Assembly: GCF_001465545.3 (NCBI RefSeq)
Contig: NZ_CP013480.3
Coordinates: forward strand, 2,046,001 to 2,110,000
Reading direction: 5' to 3'
Length of the DNA stretch: 64,000 nucleotides
Source: Pandoraea norimbergensis
GTDB lineage: Bacteria > Pseudomonadota > Gammaproteobacteria > Burkholderiales > Burkholderiaceae
Shown here: piece after piece, positions 1 through 7,542 of the stretch
Layout: each line of letters starts with the position of its first letter
How positions within the stretch are numbered: the first letter of the stretch is position 1
The notes under the pieces: generated by a model
Databases searched by the model: none
What the model was told of the DNA's origin: nothing
What the model saw: only the letters and a program-made list of their open reading frames with translations
Made by a program: the position numbers and the translations under genes

Positions 1-57
1 TTCCGGGCCAACATCGACCATCGAGCGGGGGCGCGATGGCTGAAAGGATCTCGACCT

Positions 58-2331
58 ATGGTGGAACCGAGCACGGCGGGAGCGAGGCGGGGGCGCTGGA
101 CGACGTCCTATCGTTCAATCGTCGCGATTCTGATTTTCGGTTTCCTGATCCTTGTCCTCGTCTGGACAGCGGTGCTGTGGCGCATTTCCCTCGAACACAA
201 GGCCATTCTGCGAGACGCCGCCGCGTCGGCATCGACCGTCGCCAGCGCGCTGGAACAGCAGACCTTGCGCGCTATCCGTCAGGTCGATCAGATCACCCGC
301 TTCGTCAAATTCGAGTTCGAACATCATCGCAGCGAGTTCAGTCTGAACGGGGCGCTGGATGCGGGGATCGTCGCCGACCGTCACATGGTGCTCGTGAGTC
401 TGGCCGATGCCAAAGGCAACATCACGGCGGCCACCATCCCGGGGCGTAGCAACGGCGTGAGCATTGCCGATCGCGAGCATTTTCGCGTTCATCTCGACGA
501 CGCGAGCGAGAACCTCTTCATCAGTCACCCCGTATTCGGCCGCGTATCACGCAAGTGGGTGCTGCAATTCTCGCGTCGTCTGAACAACCCGGACGGCAGC
601 TTCGCCGGGGTCGTCGTCGTTTCGCAAGAGCCGAGTTACTTCACCGCAGACTTCTACACTAACGCCGTGCTCGGGCAGTACGGTCAGATCGCTGTGATCG
701 CCGACGATGGCACGCTGCTCGCGCGCAGCACCGGCGCAGGGGTGGCCGTGACTGGGACGGGCGAGTTGCCGCCGTTTCCCGCCGCGCAGCGTAACTCGGG
801 TGTACAGCGCGATCCGATCGACGGTGTTGAACGCGTGGTGGCTTACCGCCATCTCGGCGACTATCCGCTGGCCGTTCAGGTTGGCTTGTCGATGGACGAG
901 GAACTCGCTGAGTATCGTCACGTGGAGCGCGTCTATCTCACGATGGCGACGTTCGTCTCGGTGGCGCTGGTGGTGTTCTTCGCGCTCATTGCCTACCTGA
1001 TGCAGCGCCTGATCGGTCGCGATCAGCAACTCACACGGTTGATCTCCTACGACGCGCTAACCGGGCTGCCGAATCGCTATGCATTGATGGAGTCGTTGCG
1101 AAACGACCTGGCCGATGCGGGCGACGTCGGCAAAGTGGCCTTGCTGCATATTGATCTGGACAACTTCAAGAGCGTGAACGACACCCTGGGGCACGCGCAG
1201 GGTGACGAGATCATCCGGCAGGTGGCGGAGCGCTTTATCGCGCGCGTGCCGTCCGACGCTTTGCTGGCGCGCTTTGCCGGCGACGAGTTCATGGTGGTGT
1301 TGCGGGGCGACGAGGCGGTGACTCAAGCCGAACCGCTCGCCGAAGCCCTGCTTGCCGTCTTGAAGGCGCCGATGGTGGCCGATAGCACGTCGTTTGCGCT
1401 GCACGCGAGTATCGGTGTGACCTTCTGGTCCAAGCCGGAGGAAACCGAAGCCGATCTGATCAAGAAGGCCGATCTCGCCATGTATTCGGCGAAAGAGGCG
1501 GGCAAGAGCGTCGTGAGGGTGTACTCGCAACAGATGACGTATCAGGCGCACCAGTTAGTGGTGTGGGAGCGTCAGATGGAGCAAGCGCTCGCCAACGGTG
1601 AGTTTTTCCTGGCGTATCAGCCGATCGTCGCGCTTGAGTCGGATTGCATCTGCGGCATGGAGGCATTGATCCGGTGGCGTCACCCCGAGCGTGGCGTGAT
1701 TGCCGCGGGGGAATTCATCCCGCTGGCCGAGACGACGGGGCAGATTGTCGCCATCGGTGAGTTTGCTTTGGCGCAGGCCTGCCGGCAACTGGCCGCGTGG
1801 CGCGATACGCCGATGGCATCGTTGCGCCTCGCGGTAAACGTCTCGTCGGTGCAGTTCTGGCGCGGCGATATCTGCGAACTGGTCGAGCGTTACGTGCGTG
1901 AATACGACATCGGGCCCAGCCGCCTGGAGTTGGAGATTACCGAGTCGGTGATGGTCAAGAACCCGGCGCTGGTCGAGTCGAAGATCAACCAGCTCAAGCG
2001 CACGGGCGTGCGAATCGCGCTCGACGACTTCGGTACCGGTTATTCGTCGTTATCCTATCTGACGCGCTTCGCCGTCGACACGCTCAAGGTCGACCGCTCC
2101 TTTGTCGAATCGATTCCCGACTCGTCGCGCTCGTGCCTGATGATTTCGAACATCGTGAACATTGCGCGCTCGCTGGGTATCGAGTTGATCGTCGAGGGCG
2201 TGGAGAACGAACGGCAACTGGCGTGGTTGCGTCACTTTGTTCCGTTGGCGGCCCAGGGCTACTGGTTTTCCCGGCCGGTGGAAATCGAACAGATGGAATC
2301 GGTAATTGCGCGTTTCGGCATTTGCGGATAA
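58..2331 (+). CDS. Membrane Cache-GGDEF-EAL c-di-GMP phosphodiesterase/cyclase
   Basis: 757 aa. One membrane helix at about 20-42, a periplasmic Cache-like sensor at about 45-290, a second helix at about 295-317, then GGDEF (about 330-490) and EAL (about 505-750). The cyclase signature is AGDEF (407-411), with no RxxD inhibitory site five residues upstream, so cyclase activity is uncertain. The EAL domain keeps the EALIRW motif (535-540), the DDFGTGYSS metal motif, the LKVDRSF lysine and VEGVE, so phosphodiesterase activity is expected. The most likely role is hydrolysis of c-di-GMP in response to a periplasmic ligand. The start is the ATG followed by GTG, with an AAGGA-like site about 10 bases upstream. 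The ligand is unknown. The gene lies 460 bp upstream of another c-di-GMP gene. Confidence 0.93.
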   Translation: MVEPSTAGARRGRWTTSYRSIVAILIFGFLILVLVWTAVLWRISLEHKAILRDAAASASTVASALEQQTLRAIRQVDQITRFVKFEFEHHRSEFSLNGALDAGIVADRHMVLVSLADAKGNITAATIPGRSNGVSIADREHFRVHLDDASENLFISHPVFGRVSRKWVLQFSRRLNNPDGSFAGVVVVSQEPSYFTADFYTNAVLGQYGQIAVIADDGTLLARSTGAGVAVTGTGELPPFPAAQRNSGVQRDPIDGVERVVAYRHLGDYPLAVQVGLSMDEELAEYRHVERVYLTMATFVSVALVVFFALIAYLMQRLIGRDQQLTRLISYDALTGLPNRYALMESLRNDLADAGDVGKVALLHIDLDNFKSVNDTLGHAQGDEIIRQVAERFIARVPSDALLARFAGDEFMVVLRGDEAVTQAEPLAEALLAVLKAPMVADSTSFALHASIGVTFWSKPEETEADLIKKADLAMYSAKEAGKSVVRVYSQQMTYQAHQLVVWERQMEQALANGEFFLAYQPIVALESDCICGMEALIRWRHPERGVIAAGEFIPLAETTGQIVAIGEFALAQACRQLAAWRDTPMASLRLAVNVSSVQFWRGDICELVERYVREYDIGPSRLELEITESVMVKNPALVESKINQLKRTGVRIALDDFGTGYSSLSYLTRFAVDTLKVDRSFVESIPDSSRSCLMISNIVNIARSLGIELIVEGVENERQLAWLRHFVPLAAQGYWFSRPVEIEQMESVIARFGICG

Positions 2332-2792
2332 AAGGAGCGGAAATGATAAAGGCCGAACCTTTCTAGTTAATAGATTAAATAGGGATTCGTAATAAGTCGG
2401 TGTTTTGGTAGTCTTTGGTTCTGGTAGACCGTCGGAGTGCTATAGAATTAGCGGGACTTCGCCAGATAAAGAGAGCGCAAGCGGGACGCAAGAACACCAC
2501 CGGAAGCAGACCACAAGAATGATCACGGCAGACTGTCAACAGCCTGCAATTGTCGGGGTGGAGAATAGTTTGCAGCAAGGATCCGGAGGCACGGGGCGCG
2601 ACAAGCCGAGGATCGGGAACGGGGAAAAGAGTTAGACGCGCAGACCAGAATTGGCAGGTATTTGCCGGCACATCGGATGCCGGTCGCGACCAGAACTTCT
2701 GTCCGGGGAAAGACAGAAGCGCGATCAATTAAGGCGAACCGCTTTGCCAACGTAACAAGTGAAAAATATTAGAACGAGCGTTTGATTTTCGG
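2332..2792. other. 461-bp intergenic region, no gene seen
   Basis: Lies between two c-di-GMP genes and is visibly more AT-rich than its flanks. Short open frames here lack codon bias and recognisable protein features. I looked for a c-di-GMP riboswitch because of a GGGACGCAAG string near 2483, but could not fold the rest of the aptamer. It probably holds the promoter of the downstream cyclase. I cannot place -35/-10 boxes with confidence. Confidence 0.5.
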
Positions 2793-4376
2793 ATGAGGAT
2801 ACGGCATTGGCTTTATGCCGCCTGCGTTGCGGTTGGCGTGCTGGTCGCCTGCTGGGTCGCGGCGGACCGGACCGCCACCTCGTTGGTTGGCGATAAGCTC
2901 GCGCAGAGCGTGGAGGCCGGGCAGACTGTGGCCGATCGCGTGGCCGAGGGCATGATTCACGCCATCAACACGGATCTGTCCATGGTGAGGGCGATTCCTT
3001 CGACGCTGGCCGAAGTGGACCTGTTGCGCGACGTGCTGCGCCCGGCCAACGGGCCGGCGAGCGCACCCGACGTCGTGGCGCGGGCCAACGACTTCCTGCA
3101 ATCCGCACAGGGCTATTTCGGCGTCGACCGGGTGTGGGTCATCGACACGCGGGGCGTTTGCGTGGCCGCGAGCAATTTCCGCGATACCCCTTCGCCCGTC
3201 GGGCAATCGGCGGCGGGAATGCCGTACTTCACGAATGCCATTCTGGGCGCACGTTTCGAAAGTTACGCGGCGGGTTGGGAGCATCAGGCACCCGGCCTCT
3301 ATTTCAGCGCGCCGGTGTATCGCGAAGGCATCCTCATCGGCGTGGTGATGACCAAGATCGGGCTGGCACGCCTGCGTCACTGGGTCGCCAACGGCGAGTC
3401 CTTCATCACCGACGGTAACGGCGTGGTCATCATGGCCAACGACCCGCGCTTCGAAAACCGCTTCATGCTCGACGGCAAACTCGGCGGGCTGTCCGAGGTC
3501 GAGCGGCAGGCGCTTTACCAGCGCAACGATTTCTCGCGGATGCCCATCTTTCCGTTCAAGCGGGCACCGGGTCGTGCCAACGCTTGGGTGCCGCAGGAAC
3601 TGCTCGACCAGATGTCGGAATTCGACGAGTTCCACAAGCCGTTTGTCATCACCACGCGCGCGAGTTCGAGCAACGATCTGACCGTCTACGCTGTGGAAAA
3701 CGTCGACGCGTGGGAGAGCCTGACTCGCCAGCACGCGAAGGATTTTGCGCTGTGCTTCCTGCTGTATCTGGGCGGTGTGATCATCCTGATGATGGCCGGG
3801 CGCATCTATTGGCGCGAGCGCACACTGCACCGGCAGACGCGTCAGTCGAACGAGGAATTGCGGGCCGCGAACAACCAGTTGGCCTTTGAGGCGAGCTACG
3901 ACGAACTGACCGGCAGTCTCACGCGCCGTTATTTCTTCCATCGCTTCGATCAGTTGCTGGAGGCGGCGCAGCGCAAGAATGAACCGATGAGCCTGATCGT
4001 GGCCGATCTCGACCACTTCAAGTCGATTAACGATACGTATGGGCACGCGATCGGCGATCAGGTGTTGTGCCGCTTTGTGCTGGTCTGTTCGTCGACGCTG
4101 CGCGGTGACGACCTGATCGGGCGCATCGGTGGCGAGGAGTTTGCGATTCTGCTGCCCGGGGCGAGCGAGCGTGATGCGCTGCGTGTGGCTGACCGTATCC
4201 GCGAGCGCTGCAAGCGCGAGTCGCTCGAAGGCAGCGAGCCGCCGCTGCGTTTCTCGGCGAGCTTCGGTATCACCGAATGGCAGGATGAAGATTCACCGAT
4301 GAACATGGTCGAGCGCGCCGATATGGCGCTCTATCGGGCCAAGCGCGCCGGACGCGATCGGTGCTGGGTGTTCTGA
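2793..4376 (+). CDS. Membrane double-Cache diguanylate cyclase
   Basis: 527 aa. N-terminal helix at about 5-22, a long periplasmic double-PDC/dCache sensor of the DctB kind at about 30-310, a second helix at about 317-337, a short coiled linker, then a C-terminal GGDEF domain. The active site is intact GGEEF (446-450), with an RGDD inhibitory site (437-440), so an active, product-inhibited diguanylate cyclase is expected. There is no EAL domain. The ATG is the only start codon after the upstream in-frame stop, yet no good Shine-Dalgarno precedes it, so translation may be weak or leaderless. The ligand is not predictable. Confidence 0.92.
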   Translation: MRIRHWLYAACVAVGVLVACWVAADRTATSLVGDKLAQSVEAGQTVADRVAEGMIHAINTDLSMVRAIPSTLAEVDLLRDVLRPANGPASAPDVVARANDFLQSAQGYFGVDRVWVIDTRGVCVAASNFRDTPSPVGQSAAGMPYFTNAILGARFESYAAGWEHQAPGLYFSAPVYREGILIGVVMTKIGLARLRHWVANGESFITDGNGVVIMANDPRFENRFMLDGKLGGLSEVERQALYQRNDFSRMPIFPFKRAPGRANAWVPQELLDQMSEFDEFHKPFVITTRASSSNDLTVYAVENVDAWESLTRQHAKDFALCFLLYLGGVIILMMAGRIYWRERTLHRQTRQSNEELRAANNQLAFEASYDELTGSLTRRYFFHRFDQLLEAAQRKNEPMSLIVADLDHFKSINDTYGHAIGDQVLCRFVLVCSSTLRGDDLIGRIGGEEFAILLPGASERDALRVADRIRERCKRESLEGSEPPLRFSASFGITEWQDEDSPMNMVERADMALYRAKRAGRDRCWVF

Positions 4377-4552
4377 GTCGGTCGCCGTATTCGCGCTGTT
4401 CGACATATTCCGGCGCCGTTACCAATGTCACGTTTGGTAACCAAAGAGGGTGCACGCATCGTGCATCTTGCGGGAACCCGCATGTCTAACGAGTAAGCGT
4501 CGCACCGCATTTCGGCGGTGTGACCCGAGTGACTCATGCGGGAGACATCATC

Positions 4553-4816
4553 GTGAAACGCTTACTCATGCTGGCTGGCGGCGCGGCAATCGCGACGCTC
4601 ATGGCGGGGTGTGTCGCTGTGCCTTATGGCGGCCCGGCGTACGGCACGGCCTACGGTTCCGACTACTACAACTACTACGGCTACGCGCCGGGATACGCCG
4701 TCGCACCTGCGCCGGTCGTGACCGTCGGCGTCGGCGGTTACTACGGCGGTGGTTACTACCGCGGTTGGCGTGGCCGAGGCTGGGGCGGCCGTGGCGGCTG
4801 GGGCTGGCACCATTAA
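4553..4816 (+). CDS. Small Gly/Tyr-rich lipoprotein
   Basis: 87 aa from a GTG start with a GGGAGA ribosome site eight bases upstream. An n-region KR, a hydrophobic stretch and a lipobox LMAGC mark it as a lipoprotein. The mature part is almost entirely Gly, Tyr, Ala and Pro, ending in repeats rich in GGYYGG and RGRGWGG and a terminal GWHH. Such low-complexity outer-membrane or periplasmic lipoproteins are common in Burkholderiales and have no assigned function. An upstream GTG at 4520 would put charged residues before the signal peptide and is less likely. Confidence 0.7.
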   Translation: MKRLLMLAGGAAIATLMAGCVAVPYGGPAYGTAYGSDYYNYYGYAPGYAVAPAPVVTVGVGGYYGGGYYRGWRGRGWGGRGGWGWHH

Positions 4817-4918
4817 AGCGCGCCTAAGCGGACCGCTCGACGAGGTATCAAGCGGGACCGCTATGCCGCCGCGCCGCTACGTCGCTAACGGCACGCGGCC
4901 GACATTCACCTGACCCGC

Positions 4919-5113
4919 TCAGAACTCCGAGAGGGCGAAGTCTTCCTTCGAGACGTCGCATTCCGGGCAGCGCCAGTCGGCGGGCACATCGGCCCAGCGC
5001 GTACCGGGGGCGAGGCCGTCATCCGGTGCGCCTTCGGCTTCGTTGTAAATCCAGCCGCAGATCAGGCAGATCCAGCTCTTGAATTCGGTCGGGGTATCCA
5101 GCGTGGTGGTCAT
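4919..5113 (-). CDS. Rubredoxin
   Basis: 64 aa. Two iron-binding motifs are visible, CLICG near residue 17 and CPEC near residue 51, with the rubredoxin core around them (IYNEAEG, DDGLAPGTRW, DVPADWRCPECDVSK). It carries one electron on a Fe(Cys)4 centre in the cytoplasm. Partners in betaproteobacteria include alkane hydroxylases and stress reductases, but none is adjacent here. I start at the ATG giving MTTTLDTP. A longer frame begins at 5182 but adds a non-conserved extension. Confidence 0.93.
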   Translation of the reverse strand: MTTTLDTPTEFKSWICLICGWIYNEAEGAPDDGLAPGTRWADVPADWRCPECDVSKEDFALSEF

Positions 5114-5245
5114 GACGTTCGGGTAACGGGAGAGCTGCGGGAAAGCGTCAGGGAAACTGGCGCGACCCGCATTGTAAAACACGTGCTCGCCGAATTCCTG
5201 TTCACCCGATACCCGCCGGCGGGAAAGTTAATCCAGATCAAATGC

Positions 5246-5280
5246 AAAAACGCCCGCGCGCGAGGATACGGCGGGCGTTG
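5246..5280 (-). terminator. Intrinsic terminator after the 5322-5657 gene
   Basis: On the minus strand an inverted repeat CAACGCCCGC / GCGGGCG is followed directly by a run of five T. It sits 42 bp past the stop of the leftward hypothetical gene. Confidence 0.8.
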
Positions 5281-5321
5281 TCGTTCGCGCTATCGGCGAC
5301 GCGACGGGTTACGGCCAGAAT

Positions 5322-5657
5322 TTACCAGTGGATCGAATTGAGCAGAATCGGGGCCATCTGCGCGAGTGAATTGAGCAGCGACATGGCGGTATCCCGGTTC
5401 GACACTTCCCGCCACAACCGGCTTCGCTCGACGACCCGTTGCCGGTCTTCGGGCGTTTTTACGTCGGGGGAGCGCAGTTCTTTGATGAGATCGATGACGG
5501 AGGCACGGTCGACCGTTTCGGTCACCGAGTGGTGCGCGAGCAATTCGTCCAGATGGACGCGTTCGGCCTCGTTGATATTGCTGTCGGTATTGGCCGTAGC
5601 CGGGGACGATGGTGAAGCGGACGACGGTGCAGCAGACGGCTTGTCGGATTGGGTCAT
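5322..5657 (-). CDS. Hypothetical protein, Ala/Ser/Pro-rich N-terminus
   Basis: 111 aa from the ATG giving MTQSDKPS. The first 35 residues are disordered (Ser, Ala, Pro, Thr). The rest is predicted helical and charged, with residues such as DELLAHHSVTETV and VIDLIKELRSPDV, ending NSIHW. No signal peptide or membrane segment. I do not recognise the family. A clear terminator lies downstream, which supports a real transcription unit. An ATG eight codons upstream is possible. Confidence 0.6.
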   Translation of the reverse strand: MTQSDKPSAAPSSASPSSPATANTDSNINEAERVHLDELLAHHSVTETVDRASVIDLIKELRSPDVKTPEDRQRVVERSRLWREVSNRDTAMSLLNSLAQMAPILLNSIHW

Positions 5658-5681
5658 ACCAGACGTTCTCCCGGAAGTCAC

Positions 5682-6038
5682 TGAAGAGCCACGCCGCCAA
5701 CGCGCCGCGAATGTAGCGCGAAGTGCGGCGGCTTGACTCCATCATAGGCCGATTCACGGGCGCTGCGAACCCTCCCATGATGGGTAAAACAAGGGGTGGC
5801 GCAGGGTTTTCAGCAGCAACTTAATGCATGTCAAAGCCATGACATCGACGCCCAGATGCGGGGCAAATCGTCAAGCGCAAAAAATTTGCTCAAGGCTGAC
5901 GCCGAAACGGGCAATCCTCTTGACAGCGTGGAACGGCGGGGCTTTTCAGTGGGTGGTGCCGGGTTATCCAGTGGGTTATCCACAGAAGCTGTGGGTAACT
6001 TTTCGATATTCGCCAGCACGTTTACCCGTGTCAGTCGA
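5682..6038. other. 357-bp intergenic region with a DnaA-box cluster
   Basis: No convincing gene. It contains a perfect DnaA box at 5976-5984 flanked by two near matches (annotated separately). The remainder presumably holds the promoter of the leftward gene at 5657. Confidence 0.5.
5964..5998. promoter_or_regulatory. Cluster of three DnaA-box-like sequences
   Basis: TTATCCACA at 5976-5984 is the canonical DnaA box. TTATCCAGT at 5964-5972 is a near match in the same orientation, and TTACCCACA reads on the opposite strand at 5990-5998. The last two boxes form an inverted repeat with 10 of 11 bases paired around AAG. No origin gene (dnaA, dnaN, gidA) is in the window, so this is not an obvious oriC. 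Confidence 0.45.
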
Positions 6039-6353
6039 TCAACGGAAGAGCGGGCGCAGCATGAGCAGCGCGAAAAACAGCGCGACACCGACCGGCAACA
6101 GACCCGTGAAAAAGGCAGGCCACGGGGCGCGGCCCTTGCGGCGTGCGCCGAACGACGAGATCAGGCCGGCACAGAGGCACAGCACGCCGACGCCCCACGT
6201 CGGATTGGGGTTCTTCAGCACCCAGGCGGCCGCGGCCAGCAGGCCGATCCAGGCCAGCGGCGTGGCGCCGGGCGGCGGTGGCTTGACGCTCGAAGCGGTG
6301 GCTGCCGCAGGGCGTTGGGTCTGACGGGGCGTGTCTGGCGTTTCGTTGGGCAT
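6039..6353 (-). CDS. Small membrane protein, unknown function
   Basis: 104 aa. A Pro/Thr-rich N-terminal 30 residues precede about three hydrophobic segments (PLAWIGLLAAAAWVL, VGVLCLCAGLISSF and FFTGLLPVGVALFFALLML) with a short basic loop RRKGR. This suggests a three-helix inner-membrane protein with a Pro-rich cytoplasmic tail. I cannot name a family. The next leftward gene ends 90 bp upstream. Confidence 0.6.
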   Translation of the reverse strand: MPNETPDTPRQTQRPAAATASSVKPPPPGATPLAWIGLLAAAAWVLKNPNPTWGVGVLCLCAGLISSFGARRKGRAPWPAFFTGLLPVGVALFFALLMLRPLFR

Positions 6354-6443
6354 CGAGGCTCCGGAGAATGCGGTGACTCGCGCGGGCGCCGGGGCGGCCT
6401 CGCGCGCGAAAGCCGCAGCATAGCAAACGTCGACCGTCGACGC

Positions 6444-6863
6444 TCAGGAGGCGACAGTCGGCAAGGTAACGCCGGGTGATGTCGCGGGCACGGCATGCGT
6501 GGCGTGAGACTCGTGCGCTGCGTGGACTGGCATGCTGACGTACCAGACGCTGGTGGTGTCGGTGTCGCGCGTCGGAGCGAACTCCGGGAGATTGGCGCAC
6601 CGGTCATCGAGGTCGATGTAGCGCTTGAATGGCTTGATAGGCTTGATCCGTGGTGCCTGCGGCTGGCTCGACGGTAGTACCGGACCGTCAGCGCGTGGCG
6701 TCACGCGTATCTCGACGCAGGGCTGATGGAACGGGTCGGCTGGCGCGCCGGTGGCCGGCGGGATGCCCTGCGCATGGGCGTGCGGCGCATGCAGGACGCA
6801 TAGCGCGGATAGGGCACTCAGCGCACAGAACGCCATGAATCGCCAGGACGGCCGCCCGGGCAC
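6444..6863 (-). CDS. Putative secreted protein, unknown function
   Basis: 139 aa if read from the GTG at 6863, which has a GGGAA site upstream and yields a typical signal peptide: an Arg-containing n-region, the hydrophobic FCALSALSALCVL and cleavage after AHA. The mature part is Pro-rich and soluble, with two Cys. The frame stays open to an ATG at 7067, but that extension would bury the signal peptide 75 residues in. Four imperfect 9-bp repeats lie just upstream. Family not recognised. Confidence 0.5.
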   Translation of the reverse strand: MPGRPSWRFMAFCALSALSALCVLHAPHAHAQGIPPATGAPADPFHQPCVEIRVTPRADGPVLPSSQPQAPRIKPIKPFKRYIDLDDRCANLPEFAPTRDTDTTSVWYVSMPVHAAHESHATHAVPATSPGVTLPTVAS

Positions 6864-6871
6864 GACGTTCC

Positions 6872-6907
6872 CGATACCCACGATATCCACGATATCCGCG
6901 ATACGCA
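6872..6907. repeat. Four imperfect 9-bp tandem repeats
   Basis: Units CGATACCCA, CGATATCCA, CGATATCCG and CGATACGCA follow one another without gaps. They lie immediately upstream of the GTG start at 6863 on the minus strand. Confidence 0.8.
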
Positions 6908-7228
6908 CGGGCGCTTGGGCGATCCATTGGGCGCAGCTTGCGCGGGACTTGCGGGGTCTGGCAGGGCTCGGCGGCATGGCGGGCTCCGTCGGGACGAGCG
7001 TTGGATCGACGAACATCGTCGGTGCCGGGGGATGCAATTCCGGCACGTCATGTCTGCCATAAGCCAATATCGTGCCGGAAGTGGTAATTCCATGATTTTT
7101 ATGGAATTTTCAGTGCCGGGCGGAAGGTGTCGATGCCGGAACCCGCATCAAGTGTTGCAGTTCCGAAACGTGGGCCTGAGAATCGGACTCTGTAAAAGGC
7201 GATTCAGGCGATTCTCTGATCTTGCGAT

Positions 7229-7248
7229 TACTGTATATAATCACAGTA
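7229..7248 (+). promoter_or_regulatory. LexA (SOS) box overlapping the -10 of the DUF3717 gene
   Basis: TACTGTATATAATCACAGTA has perfect outer hexamers TACTGT and ACAGTA with an 8-base spacer, the gamma/betaproteobacterial LexA pattern CTGT-N8-ACAG. A consensus -10 TATAAT (7236-7241) lies inside it, so repressor binding would block the promoter. The downstream start codon is 29 bases away. Confidence 0.75.
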
Positions 7249-7277
7249 TTCCATTCAACGGCGAGACCGAAATTCCG

Positions 7278-7511
7278 ATGAAATCCAACTATTCCATCGC
7301 CGAAATCGAGCAGGCGATCAACTACTGGACCCGTCGTCAGGCGGCCGACAGCCATTGGGCGCTGTGTCCGTCGGCGCGTGTGCTGGCCGATATTTACGGA
7401 GAGATGATTTACCGCCACGACACCAGTATTGCGGCCGAGGCTCTCAATGAGCGCCAGAGTCAGGCGATCGAAACCGCCTTGCATCAGATGGAGTTGGGGC
7501 TCGCCCCCTGA
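7278..7511 (+). CDS. DUF3717-family small protein, probably SOS-controlled
   Basis: 77 aa, soluble and helical. It resembles the DUF3717 proteins common in Burkholderiales: IAEIEQAINYW near the N-terminus, then a conserved core with ALCPSARVLADIYG and a C-terminal helix with SQAIETALHQ. No catalytic motif is visible and the function is unknown. The start is fixed by the ATG shortly after the LexA-type box and -10 element. The gene is monocistronic and convergent with the large GGDEF-EAL gene. The family assignment is from memory of its motif. Confidence 0.8.
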   Translation: MKSNYSIAEIEQAINYWTRRQAADSHWALCPSARVLADIYGEMIYRHDTSIAAEALNERQSQAIETALHQMELGLAP

Positions 7512-7542
7512 CCAACTCCGGCCCCCGGGCGTCGCATTGCCC

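Noticed and set aside
2461..2560. c-di-GMP (GEMM-I) riboswitch, suggested by GCGGGACGCAAG near 2481 between two c-di-GMP genes
   Set aside because: The 5' partner strand, the GNRA-loop stem of proper length and the second hairpin could not be assembled; a covariance-model search would settle it.
2405..2635. 76-codon open frame in the 2332-2792 gap
   Set aside because: No ribosome site, composition unlike neighbouring genes and no recognisable motif.
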